Below are positions 27,591 through 37,133 of a stretch of 64,000 nt of DNA, in pieces. The position numbers and the translations under genes were made by a program. Each line of letters opens with the position of its first letter. The stretch's first letter is position 1. This stretch comes from Cytophagaceae bacterium (GTDB taxonomy: Bacteria; Bacteroidota; Bacteroidia; Cytophagales; Cytophagaceae), in contig JALONH010000002.1 in assembly GCA_025455005.1 (NCBI GenBank), positions 124,001 through 188,000 on the forward strand. The letters run 5' to 3'. The notes below the pieces were generated by a model. It saw only the letters and a list, made by a program, of their open reading frames with translations, ran no database searches and was not told the origin of the DNA.

Positions 27591-29828
27591 ATGTCCAGAA
27601 AAAACTATAATAAAATGGTTCGTTGGTTATGGTATGGTACCGGAGCCCTATTTTTTTCTTTACTAATATTTATAAGTTTGATTTTATGGAATCCGTTTGA
27701 TCTTTTTGGAGAACTTCCGGATGCTAAAGTTTTAGAAAACCCGGAAAGTCATTTAGCATCTGAAGTCTATTCTTCTGATGGAGTTTTATTAGGAAAATAT
27801 TTTAATGTTTATAATCGAAGTTTTACGGAATACAATGAACTTCCTAAGTCAGTAGAACAAGCCTTAATCGCAACAGAGGACGTACGTTTTGAATCGCATT
27901 CCGGTATCGATTTTATTGGGATTTCAACTATTGTCCCGTATTTAATGATAGGAAAAAAAAGAGGTGCTTCCACATTGACTCAACAGTTAGCAAAAAATTT
28001 ATTTAAGTTGCGAGAAGCAGAAGGGTATACTGGAAAAGTGGACAATAAGATTATTCATAAAATTAAAGAATGGATAGTTGCAGTCCAATTAGAAAGAGCA
28101 TATTCCAAGCAAGAGATATTAATGATGTATTTAAATACAGTTGATTTTGGTAATAATTCATATGGAATAAAATCAGCCGCTCGAAGATATTTTAGTAAAG
28201 ATCTAACTCAACTGAACGTGGAAGAAGCGGCACTTCTAATAGGATTACTAAAAGGGCCTAGTTATTATAGCCCTTTCAGGAAGAAGGAACGAGCACTTTC
28301 GAGAAGAAATACGGTAATTGATCAACTTGAAAAATATGATTATATATCAGAAGCATTAGCCGTTAGTTTAAAGTCTAAACCATTAAAACTTAAATATGGT
28401 AAAGAGGGTGATGCAGCCGGATTAGCTCCGCATTATCGAAATTACATTAAACAAATTATGTTAAAATGGTGTAAAGAGAAAGGGTATAAACTGTATGAAG
28501 ACGGATTGAAAATTTATACAGGATTGGATTCTCGATTACAACAATCGGCGGAAGATGCAGTAGATAAACATATGGAGTTCCTTCAATCAGAGTTTATTAA
28601 ACATTGGAAAGGGAAAACACCATGGAAAAATAAAAATCCGGATTTAATCTATGATATAGCTAAAACTACTGCTCAATATAAAGAATTAGAAGAAATTTAT
28701 GGTAATGAACCGGCATTGCTGGATAAAGCAATAAAAGAAAAATCACCCATGCGGGTATTTACTTATAAAGGATATAAAGATACCTTATTCTCTACGTTAG
28801 ATTCCATACAATACGCGTTGATGATGTTAAGAACCGGTTTGTATTCGATAGATCCTCATTCCGGGATGGTAAGGTCTTGGGTAGGCAACATCGATTTTGG
28901 ATCGTTTCCATATGATCATGTTGCACAAGGTAGACGACAAGCAGGGTCTACGTTTAAGCCATTGGTTTATGCCTATGCTATAGAAGAAAAAGGACTAACA
29001 CCGGACTCAAAAATTACAGATGCTCCTGTCGTCATAGATATTCCGGGTGGAAGCCCTTGGAGTCCTAAAAATTCAAATGGGAAATATACCAATGAAGAAG
29101 TAACCCTGAAGCAAGCATTAGCTCGATCTATAAATACTGTAAGTGCGCAATTGATAAATATGGTTGGGCCGGATTCCATTGTTCAATTTGCACAACGAAT
29201 GGGAGTTAAAAGTCCTTTAGAGCCTACTTATTCATTAGCACTAGGCGTAGGGGATGTGACCTTGATGGAAATGGTTAACGCGTATAGTGTTTTTGTAGGA
29301 AATGGTTATCGTATGCAACCACAATTTATTCTTCGAATAGAAGATCGATATGGAAATGTATTAGAAGAATTTGGTGCCGGAGGGGCTCAAGTATTAAGCC
29401 AACAAACTTCCCAATATATGGTCGAGCTATTGAAAGGGTCAGTAGAAGAAGAGGGCGGAACTTCGGTTGATTTAATTCGAAAGTATGGAATCAAAGGGGA
29501 GATTGGGGGCAAAACGGGTACTACACAAGAGTCTGCGGACGGGTGGTTTATAGGTATAACACCTAATTTAGTAACGGGTGTTTGGGTCGGAGGAGAAATG
29601 CGGATAATTCGATTTACAACAATGACATACGGTCAAGGAGCTCGTATGGCCCTGCCTATTTGGGCGTACTATATGCAAAACGTACAACAGAATGTAAATT
29701 GGGGGTATCCCCCCGGTTCGTTTCACCAACGCGTTTCTAAAAAAATAGGTGTCGATACCACTACACTTTTACAAGAAGAAATGCTTCCGGTTTTTGAAGA
29801 CCCTATGCAAGTGTATGATGGTTTGTAA
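27591..29828 (+). CDS. mrcA: Penicillin-binding protein 1A (bifunctional transglycosylase/transpeptidase)
   Basis: Class A PBP that polymerises glycan strands and cross-links peptides. One N-terminal membrane helix lies at about 11-33. The GT51 domain has ATEDVRFESHSGID (catalytic Glu about 96) and GASTLTQQLAKNLF (125-138). The transpeptidase has S453-T-F-K456, SINT and K641-T-G. At 745 aa it is full length. Two starts are possible: ATG 27591, directly on the terminator T-tract, or ATG 27615 (MVRWLWYG), which leaves 24 nt of leader. The second would still keep the membrane helix. Confidence 0.95.
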   Translation: MSRKNYNKMVRWLWYGTGALFFSLLIFISLILWNPFDLFGELPDAKVLENPESHLASEVYSSDGVLLGKYFNVYNRSFTEYNELPKSVEQALIATEDVRFESHSGIDFIGISTIVPYLMIGKKRGASTLTQQLAKNLFKLREAEGYTGKVDNKIIHKIKEWIVAVQLERAYSKQEILMMYLNTVDFGNNSYGIKSAARRYFSKDLTQLNVEEAALLIGLLKGPSYYSPFRKKERALSRRNTVIDQLEKYDYISEALAVSLKSKPLKLKYGKEGDAAGLAPHYRNYIKQIMLKWCKEKGYKLYEDGLKIYTGLDSRLQQSAEDAVDKHMEFLQSEFIKHWKGKTPWKNKNPDLIYDIAKTTAQYKELEEIYGNEPALLDKAIKEKSPMRVFTYKGYKDTLFSTLDSIQYALMMLRTGLYSIDPHSGMVRSWVGNIDFGSFPYDHVAQGRRQAGSTFKPLVYAYAIEEKGLTPDSKITDAPVVIDIPGGSPWSPKNSNGKYTNEEVTLKQALARSINTVSAQLINMVGPDSIVQFAQRMGVKSPLEPTYSLALGVGDVTLMEMVNAYSVFVGNGYRMQPQFILRIEDRYGNVLEEFGAGGAQVLSQQTSQYMVELLKGSVEEEGGTSVDLIRKYGIKGEIGGKTGTTQESADGWFIGITPNLVTGVWVGGEMRIIRFTTMTYGQGARMALPIWAYYMQNVQQNVNWGYPPGSFHQRVSKKIGVDTTTLLQEEMLPVFEDPMQVYDGL

Positions 29829-29832
29829 AGGA

Positions 29833-30183
29833 TTAATTGGACTTTCGAACAAATTCGGATTTTAAAGCCATTGAACCAAATCCATCTATTTTGCAGTCGA
29901 TATTGTGGTCTCCTTCTGTGAGGCGTATGTTTTTTACCTTAGTGCCGGATTTAATTGCCTTAGGTGCTCCTTTTACTGGCAGGTCTTTAATAATAATGAC
30001 ATTGTCGCCATCTTTTAATACGATACCGTTGGAGTCCTTAACTTCAATAGTGTCGAACGTTTCTGTTTCAATAACTTCTTCAGAGGGTTGCCATTCATAA
30101 AAACACTCCGGACACACAAGAAGATTATCCATGGGGTAAACATGAGTGGATTGACACTTTGGACAGGCAGGAGTAAGGCTCAT
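29833..30183 (-). CDS. phnA: PhnA/YjdM family zinc-ribbon protein
   Basis: A 116-residue protein. The N-terminal zinc ribbon is [21 protein letters not shown], then FEW-type YEWQPSE, a PhnA domain with [38 protein letters not shown] and the [16 protein letters not shown] tail. The family was named for alkylphosphonate utilisation, but in most genomes the role is unclear; there are no other phn genes here. The start is ATG 30183; the longer frame to 30330 overlaps the DUF4337-like gene. It is 8 bp downstream of that gene. Confidence 0.95.
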   Translation of the reverse strand: MSLTPACPKCQSTHVYPMDNLLVCPECFYEWQPSEEVIETETFDTIEVKDSNGIVLKDGDNVIIIKDLPVKGAPKAIKSGTKVKNIRLTEGDHNIDCKIDGFGSMALKSEFVRKSN

Positions 30184-30191
30184 ATTATTGT

Positions 30192-30818
30192 TTAGATGCT
30201 GTAGGCTGTTTGATAGGCTAAAATGGTAAAAACTGATCCAATAATTCCAATAAGAATCATTAGATACATAAATATTTTTCGAGTACTTAACTTTTGTATG
30301 ACCAAACTGATGGCTCCAAATACTATACAAATTTGAAGAAACAATGTGCTCAGATCAAAATAATCGCCGGCTTTACCAAGTACTTCTGCTGTATTTTCCC
30401 ATTCTTTCGCACCTATAATATTACCTAAAGCCCCACTGTCGTCTTCTAACATCCAATTATCTTTTCCTACTACTTGGCTTCCAAGTAAAATTTCTTTCTT
30501 TTCTTTTTTGTACCGTTTAATGTCTGTTATTTTATTTTCACGGACAGAATCCAATATAGTTTTGCTTTCTTTGTTTATTAAGCTGGTATGTTCTAACGTT
30601 TCTAATAAATCGATTTGATTTTCATGTAGATTTTGTTTGATACTTTTTGACTGATACCAACTATATTGTTTTGCTTGTTGATTGTGCGCTATCATTTCGT
30701 CATCGCCAAACCTTCCTGCTCCTAAATCATTGATAGCTAAAACCGCTGCAAATACAGCTATTAATACGCCTAATAACAGTTCTATATTTTTACTTAAATT
30801 AGATTCTGGCTCACTCAT
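30192..30818 (-). CDS. DUF4337-like membrane protein
   Basis: A 208-residue protein with one N-terminal membrane helix (about 12-32), a charged helical middle (33-150) and two C-terminal helices (about 155-175 and 180-205). The stretch [20 protein letters not shown] followed by [11 protein letters not shown] is the DUF4337 pattern. Function unknown. Its start overlaps the Ppx/GppA gene's stop as ATGA, and phnA follows 8 bp later, so the three form one operon. Confidence 0.8.
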   Translation of the reverse strand: MSEPESNLSKNIELLLGVLIAVFAAVLAINDLGAGRFGDDEMIAHNQQAKQYSWYQSKSIKQNLHENQIDLLETLEHTSLINKESKTILDSVRENKITDIKRYKKEKKEILLGSQVVGKDNWMLEDDSGALGNIIGAKEWENTAEVLGKAGDYFDLSTLFLQICIVFGAISLVIQKLSTRKIFMYLMILIGIIGSVFTILAYQTAYSI

Positions 30819-31756
30819 TTTTGATATTTATTTACGTTTTTAATCGATTGTAGATTGTCAATTTTGTGTTTGTTTTTTTCAAACAACATCAACATTAAAC
30901 CATCTTTTAAGCCTACTTCCGGCACAATCATCTTCTTAGCTTTAGCGAATTCCATCACGCTAATATAGATTTCAGAGGCGGGAATAATAACATCCGCGCG
31001 ATCAGGGTTAAGCATTAATACGTTAATTCGTTCTTCATAATTGTATTGCTCTATTTGAGCTTTCACTTCCATCATTTTTTTTAGAGCAATAGAGCGTTTG
31101 TCTTTGTCTTTGGTGGATTTATCACTATTCCCAAGTTCATATATTTTTCCTATGTTACCACCTGTACCAATAGCATTGATAGGTTGAGGTAACCGCAATG
31201 TATTTTCCTTTATCCAATGTTTCATTTCCTCCCATTCTTCCGGTTGGTCTAAACCTTGCATGCGCCTAACGGAACCTATTTTAAATGAACGGGAAGCGAT
31301 TTTTTTTCTCTTGTAGAACAAGTTTAATTCTGTACTACCTCCACCAACATCAATATGGACATATGACTCGTCGTCAAGTTCATTATATAAAACTGTGTTA
31401 ATTAAATCGGCCTCTTTCTCACCATCAATAATATTAATTTCAACACCCAGCAAGTCTTTCACTTTATAGGCAATGTCTTTCCCATTTTTTGATTCTCGCA
31501 TGGCAGAGGTCGCACAGACCATATAGTCGGTTACTTCATACAGTTCAAATAAGTTCTTGAATGTATGAATGAGTTTGATGAATTTAGACTCTTTTTCTGC
31601 CGAAATCATACCTAGCTTGAACACATCTTCTCCCAAGCGTAGCGGGAAACGGACATATTCCATTTTTTTGAACATTATCATGCCATTGTATTCCAGTATT
31701 TTACTCACTTGAAAACGAATGGCATTGGATCCGATATCTACTGCTGCTAGCTTCAC
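30815..31756 (-). CDS. Ppx/GppA family exopolyphosphatase
   Basis: An actin-fold phosphatase of 313 aa. It has AVDIGSNAIRFQVS (phosphate loop 1), YMVCATSAMRESKNG, HIDVGGGSTELNLF (loop 2) and AIGTGGNIGKIYEL. It has only the two-lobe core and lacks the HD-like C-terminal domains of long Ppx/GppA enzymes. It may hydrolyse polyphosphate or pppGpp; the presence of ppk1 in the window makes polyphosphate plausible. It is the first gene of an operon with the DUF4337-like gene and phnA, divergent from metH. Confidence 0.92.
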   Translation of the reverse strand: MKLAAVDIGSNAIRFQVSKILEYNGMIMFKKMEYVRFPLRLGEDVFKLGMISAEKESKFIKLIHTFKNLFELYEVTDYMVCATSAMRESKNGKDIAYKVKDLLGVEINIIDGEKEADLINTVLYNELDDESYVHIDVGGGSTELNLFYKRKKIASRSFKIGSVRRMQGLDQPEEWEEMKHWIKENTLRLPQPINAIGTGGNIGKIYELGNSDKSTKDKDKRSIALKKMMEVKAQIEQYNYEERINVLMLNPDRADVIIPASEIYISVMEFAKAKKMIVPEVGLKDGLMLMLFEKNKHKIDNLQSIKNVNKYQK

Positions 31757-31853
31757 TACATCTATTGTTTAATTTTTAAAAATAGTCAGAAACTATGGCT
31801 TTTGAAAATAAATTAGAAGGGATGTCGGTGGGGGGAACTTTAGTTCATTATAC

Positions 31854-31884
31854 TTGTCATTCAGCTAACTAGTATGTAGGTTTG
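31854..31884 (+). promoter_or_regulatory. Candidate Bacteroidota promoter for metH
   Basis: TTG (31854-31856), a 20-bp spacer and TAGGTTTG (31877-31884, exact TAnnTTTG). Transcription would start near 31891, about 12 nt before ATG 31903. This supports that start over the upstream TTG at 31882. Confidence 0.5.
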
Positions 31885-31902
31885 TATGTTAAATTCTATC
31901 CT

Positions 31903-32913
31903 ATGAATAAGCCACCGATTCAAGAAATATTAAAACAACGGGTACTTGTTTTAGATGGTGCAATGGGTACCATGATTCAACGGTATTCGTTAGATGAAAA
32001 TGATTTTAGAAATGATGCGTTAAAAGAACATCCCCATTCGTTAAAAGGTAATAACGACTTATTAGTTCTTACACGACCGGATATTATTAAGGCAATTCAT
32101 AAAGAATATTTAGCAGCCGGTGCTGACATTTTAGAAACGAATACGTTTAGTGGCACAACCATTGCGCAGGCGGATTACAAATTAGAACATTTGGTATACG
32201 ATATAAATTATCAAGGAGCAGTCGTAGCTCGAGAAGCAATTGAAGAATATTATCAAGTGGATTCCAGTCGTCCACGTTATGTGGCTGGTTCCATGGGGCC
32301 AACAAATCGAACTGCTTCGATTTCTCCTGATGTAAATGACCCGGGATACAGAGCTGTTACCTTTGATGAATTAGCTAAGGCATTTAAAGAACAAGCTAAA
32401 GCATTGATGGATGGAGGAGTAGATTTATTGTTGTTAGAAACTATAATAGATACATTAAATGTTAAGGCTGCTTTATATGCTATCATGGAGCTTTTCGAAG
32501 AAGAAGGGCGTTCACTACCGGTGATGGTTTCAGCTACTATAACGGATGCCTCCGGCCGAACATTATCGGGACAAACAACTGAGGCGTTTCTAATTTCAGT
32601 CGCTCATGCTCCATTGTTATCCGTTGGTTTAAATTGTGCATTGGGTGCTAAAGAATTGAGACCATATATGCAAGTATTAGGGAAGGAGTCTCCATTTTTT
32701 GTAAGTGCGTATCCTAATGCAGGTTTGCCGAATGAGTTTGGATTGTATGATCAAACGGCCGGTGAGATGGCTGAACAAGTGAAGTCCTTTTTGGAGGAAG
32801 GATTAGTTAATATATTAGGAGGGTGTTGTGGGACAACACCGGAACATATTAAAGCAATGGCTGAATTAGCAAAACAATATACTCCACGACCATTACCTAC
32901 TGTTGAAGTTTAA
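31903..32913 (+). CDS. metH: Methionine synthase, homocysteine-binding subunit
   Basis: N-terminal module of cobalamin-dependent methionine synthase, encoded as its own gene. RVLVLDGAMGTMIQ opens the barrel. Zinc-binding cysteines are in SVGLNCALGA and GGCCGTTPEHI. At 336 aa it ends just where the folate-binding module would begin, and the next gene starts 3 bp later with that module. The two-gene split is seen in other Bacteroidota. The start ATG 31903 is supported by the promoter. Confidence 0.95.
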   Translation: MNKPPIQEILKQRVLVLDGAMGTMIQRYSLDENDFRNDALKEHPHSLKGNNDLLVLTRPDIIKAIHKEYLAAGADILETNTFSGTTIAQADYKLEHLVYDINYQGAVVAREAIEEYYQVDSSRPRYVAGSMGPTNRTASISPDVNDPGYRAVTFDELAKAFKEQAKALMDGGVDLLLLETIIDTLNVKAALYAIMELFEEEGRSLPVMVSATITDASGRTLSGQTTEAFLISVAHAPLLSVGLNCALGAKELRPYMQVLGKESPFFVSAYPNAGLPNEFGLYDQTAGEMAEQVKSFLEEGLVNILGGCCGTTPEHIKAMAELAKQYTPRPLPTVEV

Positions 32914-32916
32914 TAC

Positions 32917-35595
32917 ATGAAATCTTATTTAAAGTTAAGCGGTCTAGAGCCATTAGTAATAACACCAGAAACTAATTTTGTTAACATCGGCGAGCGTACC
33001 AATGTTACCGGTTCTGCAAAATTTCTACGATTAATTAAAGAAAATAAATTTGAAGAGGCATTAGAAGTTGCATTAGAACAAGTCCGGGGAGGTGCACAAG
33101 TCATCGATGTGAACATGGACGAAGGGATGATTGACAGCGAAGCGGCAATGGTTAAGTTTCTTAATCTCATGGCGTCAGAACCGGAGATTTCTCGCGTTCC
33201 GGTTATGATTGATTCTTCAAAATGGGATGTTATAGAGGCCGGTTTGAAATGTATACAAGGTAAGGGAATCGTAAATTCAATAAGTTTAAAATCGGGTGAA
33301 GCTGAATTTATATATCAAGCAAAGAAAATAAAACGATATGGAGCCGCCACGGTTGTAATGGCCTTTGATGAAAAAGGTCAAGCAGATACATACGAGCGCA
33401 GAATCCAAATTTGTGAACGAGCCTATCGAATATTAGTCGATAAAGTACAGTTTCAACCTGAAGATATTATTTTTGATCCGAATATATTTCCGGTAGGAAC
33501 AGGAATTGAAGAACATAAAAACTATGCCATCGATTTCTTTAAAGCTACCCGTTGGATTCGGACACATTTACCGGGCGCACATGTTAGTGGTGGCGTAAGT
33601 AATGTTTCGTTTTCATTTAGAGGGAATAATTCTGTTCGGGAAGCCATGCATTCCGCCTTTTTATATCATGCGATTAAAGAAGGCATGGATATGGGAATTG
33701 TGAATCCGAGCATGTTAGAAGTATATGAAAACATTCCGAAAGATTTATTAGAACGCGTAGAAGACGTATTGTTAAACAGGAGAGAGGATGCCACCGAACG
33801 TTTATTAGAATATGCGGAACAAGTTAAAAGTAGTGGTAAGGTTCAAGTAAAAGATTTAGAATGGAGAAATACGACTGTCGAAGAGCGCTTAACCTATGCT
33901 CTAGTAAAAGGTGAAATTGAATTTATTGATCAAGACACGGAAGAAGCTCGATTGAAATATGGTCATCCATTGAAAGTAATAGAAGGCCCATTAATGGCTG
34001 GGATGAATGTCGTCGGCGACCTATTTGGAGAAGGTAAAATGTTTTTACCACAAGTAGTAAAAAGCGCTCGAGTGATGAAAAAATCAGTAGCGTATTTATT
34101 TCCGTATCTAGAAGCAGAAAAATCAAAAGGTGGGAGTAGTACTGCCGGAAAAATATTGCTAGCTACTGTAAAAGGTGATGTACACGATATTGGTAAAAAT
34201 ATTGTTGGGGTTGTATTAGCTTGTAACAACTATGAAATTATAGATCTAGGTGTTATGGTACCGGCTGATAAGATATTAGCGGCTGCTCGAGAACATCAGG
34301 TTGATATTATTGGTTTATCCGGTTTAATTACGCCTTCTTTAGATGAAATGGTGCATGTTGCAAAAGAGATGCAACGAGAAGGGTTTACTATTCCACTCTT
34401 GATAGGAGGTGCTACGACCTCTAGAATTCATACAGCCGTTAAAATCGATCCTTGTTATAGTGGTGCGGTAGTACATGTTTTAGATGCTTCCAAAAGTGTT
34501 CCGGTAGCAAGTACCTTATTAAGTACCACCTTAAAGGATACAACAAAAGAGAAGTATAAACAAGAGTATGTTAAAATGAGGGAAGAACATGCTGCGAAAC
34601 AAGAGGATAAACATTATATCTCCTACACCGAAGCTTGTTTGAATAAAAAGAAGATAGATTGGGCTTCTTATACTCCTCCGATTCCAAATAAACTCGGTGT
34701 TCATACGTGTACAAATGTGCCGGTAGCTACACTTCGTCAGTATATTGATTGGACTCCTTTCTTTCAAACATGGATGTTGAAAGGAAAGTATCCTAAGATT
34801 TTGAAAGATCCTGTCATAGGTGTAGAAGCACAGAAATTATTGAAAGATGCTCAAGAAATGTTAGATACTATTGAAGCAGAGCATTGGTTACAAGCAAATG
34901 GAGTATATGGTTTGTTTCCGGCAAATACAGTCAGCGACGATGCTATTGAAGTGTATGATTTGAATGCATACGAGGTTAAGGAAAAATTATTCCATTTAAG
35001 ACAACAAGGTAAAAAAGGTACAACAATTCCTAATCTTTCTTTAGCAGATTTTATCGCCCCTAAAGCATCCGGGAAAACCGATTATATTGGAGCTTTTGCT
35101 GTAACTGCAGGTTTAGGGATAGAAAAACATTTAGAACGTTTTGCTAAAGAACAGGATGATTATAATAGCATTTTGTTAAAGGCTCTCGCAGACAGATTAG
35201 CGGAAGCGTTTGCTGAATATCTTCATGAACAGATACGGAAAGAATTTTGGGGTTATGCTCCCAGTGAGAATTTATCGAATGAGTCATTAATCGACGAAGA
35301 ATATAGAGGTATTCGTCCTGCTCCTGGATATCCTGCTTGTCCAGATCACACTGAAAAAACAACTCTATTTAGATTATTGGATGTTGAGCATTCAACCGGT
35401 ATACGATTAACAGAAAGTTTAGCTATGTATCCGGCAGCTTCTGTATCCGGCTTTTATCTAGCTCATCCTGATGCCATTTATTTTGGTTTAGGAAAAATTT
35501 CAAAGGATCAAGTAGAGGCTTATTCCCAACACAAAGGTCAAGATATTTCTTTCGTAGAAAAGTGGCTGGCCCCTAATTTAAACTACGATATATAA
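32917..35595 (+). CDS. metH: Methionine synthase, folate/cobalamin/activation subunit
   Basis: An 892-residue protein carrying the remaining MetH modules in order: pterin-binding barrel ([13 protein letters not shown] at about 20-32, then [10 protein letters not shown]), cobalamin cap and B12-binding domain ([14 protein letters not shown], with the Co-ligating His, then [13 protein letters not shown]), and the AdoMet-dependent reactivation domain ([17 protein letters not shown] near 805). It transfers the methyl of methyltetrahydrofolate via B12 to homocysteine held by the preceding gene's product. A terminator follows at 35621-35653. No cobalamin or SAM riboswitch was recognised upstream of the pair. 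Confidence 0.97.
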   Translation: MKSYLKLSGLEPLVITPETNFVNIGERTNVTGSAKFLRLIKENKFEEALEVALEQVRGGAQVIDVNMDEGMIDSEAAMVKFLNLMASEPEISRVPVMIDSSKWDVIEAGLKCIQGKGIVNSISLKSGEAEFIYQAKKIKRYGAATVVMAFDEKGQADTYERRIQICERAYRILVDKVQFQPEDIIFDPNIFPVGTGIEEHKNYAIDFFKATRWIRTHLPGAHVSGGVSNVSFSFRGNNSVREAMHSAFLYHAIKEGMDMGIVNPSMLEVYENIPKDLLERVEDVLLNRREDATERLLEYAEQVKSSGKVQVKDLEWRNTTVEERLTYALVKGEIEFIDQDTEEARLKYGHPLKVIEGPLMAGMNVVGDLFGEGKMFLPQVVKSARVMKKSVAYLFPYLEAEKSKGGSSTAGKILLATVKGDVHDIGKNIVGVVLACNNYEIIDLGVMVPADKILAAAREHQVDIIGLSGLITPSLDEMVHVAKEMQREGFTIPLLIGGATTSRIHTAVKIDPCYSGAVVHVLDASKSVPVASTLLSTTLKDTTKEKYKQEYVKMREEHAAKQEDKHYISYTEACLNKKKIDWASYTPPIPNKLGVHTCTNVPVATLRQYIDWTPFFQTWMLKGKYPKILKDPVIGVEAQKLLKDAQEMLDTIEAEHWLQANGVYGLFPANTVSDDAIEVYDLNAYEVKEKLFHLRQQGKKGTTIPNLSLADFIAPKASGKTDYIGAFAVTAGLGIEKHLERFAKEQDDYNSILLKALADRLAEAFAEYLHEQIRKEFWGYAPSENLSNESLIDEEYRGIRPAPGYPACPDHTEKTTLFRLLDVEHSTGIRLTESLAMYPAASVSGFYLAHPDAIYFGLGKISKDQVEAYSQHKGQDISFVEKWLAPNLNYDI

Positions 35596-35620
35596 TAAAA
35601 TTCAATATATTGAATAATGT

Positions 35621-35653
35621 AAAGCAGTAATTAAAATACTGCTTTTTCTTTTT
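35621..35653 (+). terminator. Intrinsic terminator after metH
   Basis: The stem AAAGCAGTA / TACTGCTTT has a 7-nt loop and a T-rich tail. A separate 14-bp palindrome (TTCAATATATTGAA, 35601-35614) lies just before it. Confidence 0.85.
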
Positions 35654-36019
35654 AAATTAATTTATGGGATAAGTTTAAAGGGAATTAGGGCTTTGCTTTA
35701 TTAGAAAAGTACAATTATTTATATTTTATCTAGTTTTAACTTTTAGTACATCTGTTAAATTTTTTTTAAATAAAATTAAGTTGTTGATTGACTGTATATT
35801 GATTATTTGAAAGGTATTTGATGTATAATAATTTTAAGAAATAGTGGTATTAAAATCATAAAATATACCTGATGATCTTTTATAAAATATGCGAAATTGT
35901 TTTAAAATCCTTAATTTTTTCCTAGATTAGTATCCTAATCCTTCTACAGTTAATGAAGATTCCCAATCAACATTAATTGATTTTTGTAATTAAATAAACT
36001 ATTTGCTTGACTAAAGTTT
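35654..36019. other. AT-rich non-coding stretch
   Basis: No open frame of plausible composition, tRNA-like fold or known riboswitch motif is visible. The region is strikingly AT-rich even for this genome. It ends in a strong terminator, so it may contain a small RNA or a decayed gene, but I cannot identify either. Confidence 0.5.
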
Positions 36020-36055
36020 GAAACTGCCGAAGTGTTTCGGCAGTTTCTTTTTTTT
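36020..36055 (+). terminator. Strong intrinsic terminator with no obvious upstream gene
   Basis: A 12-bp perfect stem GAAACTGCCGAA / TTCGGCAGTTTC with loop GTGT is followed by eight T. It lies 367 bp after the metH terminator and 197 bp before the HMG-CoA lyase ATG. The 36056-36251 interval beyond it shows no clear promoter match or ORF. Confidence 0.88.
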
Positions 36056-36251
36056 ATAGATAACATATTTATTCACACTCAATACATCATTTTTAATATT
36101 AGTCAAATACAAATTGTGAATATCTGTATGTCATCGCGTCAAGCAGTTGTTAGTTATAGTTCGAATTTTTATTCTCTCTATTATTTTAAAAGAATTGATT
36201 CCATTCAACTTAAATTACGTATAGTAAATAGTTATCATATTAATTCATTGA

Positions 36252-37130
36252 ATGATTTCCTATACACCACAAACAGCTTTTACTTGGGTAGAATGTCCCA
36301 GAGATGCTTTTCAAGGTATTCACTATCCTATTCCAACACCCGTAAAACTACATTATTATTCCTGTTTAGTAAATGTGGGTTTCGATATTATCGATATAGG
36401 ATCATTTGTATCACCTAAAGCTGTTCCACAGATGAGTGATACGGCTATTCTCTTGGATTCATTGGATTTGAGTAGTAGTTCATCTAAATTATTAATCATT
36501 GCAGCAAATGAACGAGGTGTTTTAAATGCTCTACGCTATCCTCAAATTCAACAAATAGGATATCCTTTATCGTTATCTCCTACTTTCCAGAAGAACAATA
36601 CCCATTCAACTCTTGAAGAAAGTGTTATTTTAATAGAAAAATGTTTGGTTCATACCAAAGGGGCAAAAGAATTGATTATATATGTTTCTATGGCTTTTGG
36701 TAATCCATATGGAGAGGCTTATTCAATAGATCTTTTGCTACAGACGATAGAAAAGTTGAAACAAATTGGAATTCATACCATTTCCCTAGCGGATACTATT
36801 GGAATGGCAACGCCGGAATTTTTAGCAAATGTATTGAAACAATTACCTTCTAATAGTCTAGGTATTACTATTGGTCTTCACTTACATAGTACGTATACCT
36901 CCTCTAAAGAAAAGTTTAAGATGATATTAGATTACGGTATACAACGAATTGATACCGCTTTTCTTGGAATGGGAGGGTGTCCCTTTGCTCAAGATACCTT
37001 AGTGGGGAATATGCCAACAGAAATTCTATTCGACATTTTAGAAGAAAAGTCAGTACCTTTGTCTTTGAATACCAAAAAGTATCAGGAAGCGCTCTCTATA
37101 GTGTCCGATATAAAGTCGAAATATCATTAA
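36252..37130 (+). CDS. mvaB: Hydroxymethylglutaryl-CoA lyase
   Basis: Cleaves HMG-CoA to acetoacetate and acetyl-CoA, the last step of leucine breakdown. ECPRDAFQGIHYPIPTPVK replaces the usual VGPRDGLQNE...IPT opening. IDIGSFVSPKAVPQMSDT, ISLADTIGMATPE (metal site), HLHSTYTSSKEK and DTAFLGMGGCPFA (catalytic Cys loop) are present. 292 aa. The N-terminal 'RDGLQ' is changed to RDAFQ, a variation near the catalytic Arg-Asp pair, but R and D are kept. The next gene starts 3 bp after. Confidence 0.9.
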   Translation: MISYTPQTAFTWVECPRDAFQGIHYPIPTPVKLHYYSCLVNVGFDIIDIGSFVSPKAVPQMSDTAILLDSLDLSSSSSKLLIIAANERGVLNALRYPQIQQIGYPLSLSPTFQKNNTHSTLEESVILIEKCLVHTKGAKELIIYVSMAFGNPYGEAYSIDLLLQTIEKLKQIGIHTISLADTIGMATPEFLANVLKQLPSNSLGITIGLHLHSTYTSSKEKFKMILDYGIQRIDTAFLGMGGCPFAQDTLVGNMPTEILFDILEEKSVPLSLNTKKYQEALSIVSDIKSKYH

Positions 37131-37133
37131 TCA

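Noticed and set aside
31757-31902. Possible cobalamin or SAM riboswitch before metH
   Set aside because: The region is only about 146 bp and no B12-box or SAM-type helical pattern was recognised; it looks like two divergent promoters instead. A covariance search would settle it.
35601-35614. 14-bp palindrome TTCAATATATTGAA just after metH
   Set aside because: It sits between the stop codon and the terminator in very AT-rich DNA, where such palindromes arise by chance.
35654-36019. tmRNA or 6S RNA in the large gap
   Set aside because: No GGGG-start, tag frame or CCA-type acceptor end, and the stretch is too AT-rich for a tmRNA fold. Left as unidentified.
36032-36418. A 128-residue plus-strand frame over the mvaB leader and start
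   Set aside because: It begins in the terminator T-tract, overlaps the mvaB N-terminus out of frame, and its composition (Ile/Ser/Tyr/Phe-rich, no domain) is that of translated AT-rich DNA.
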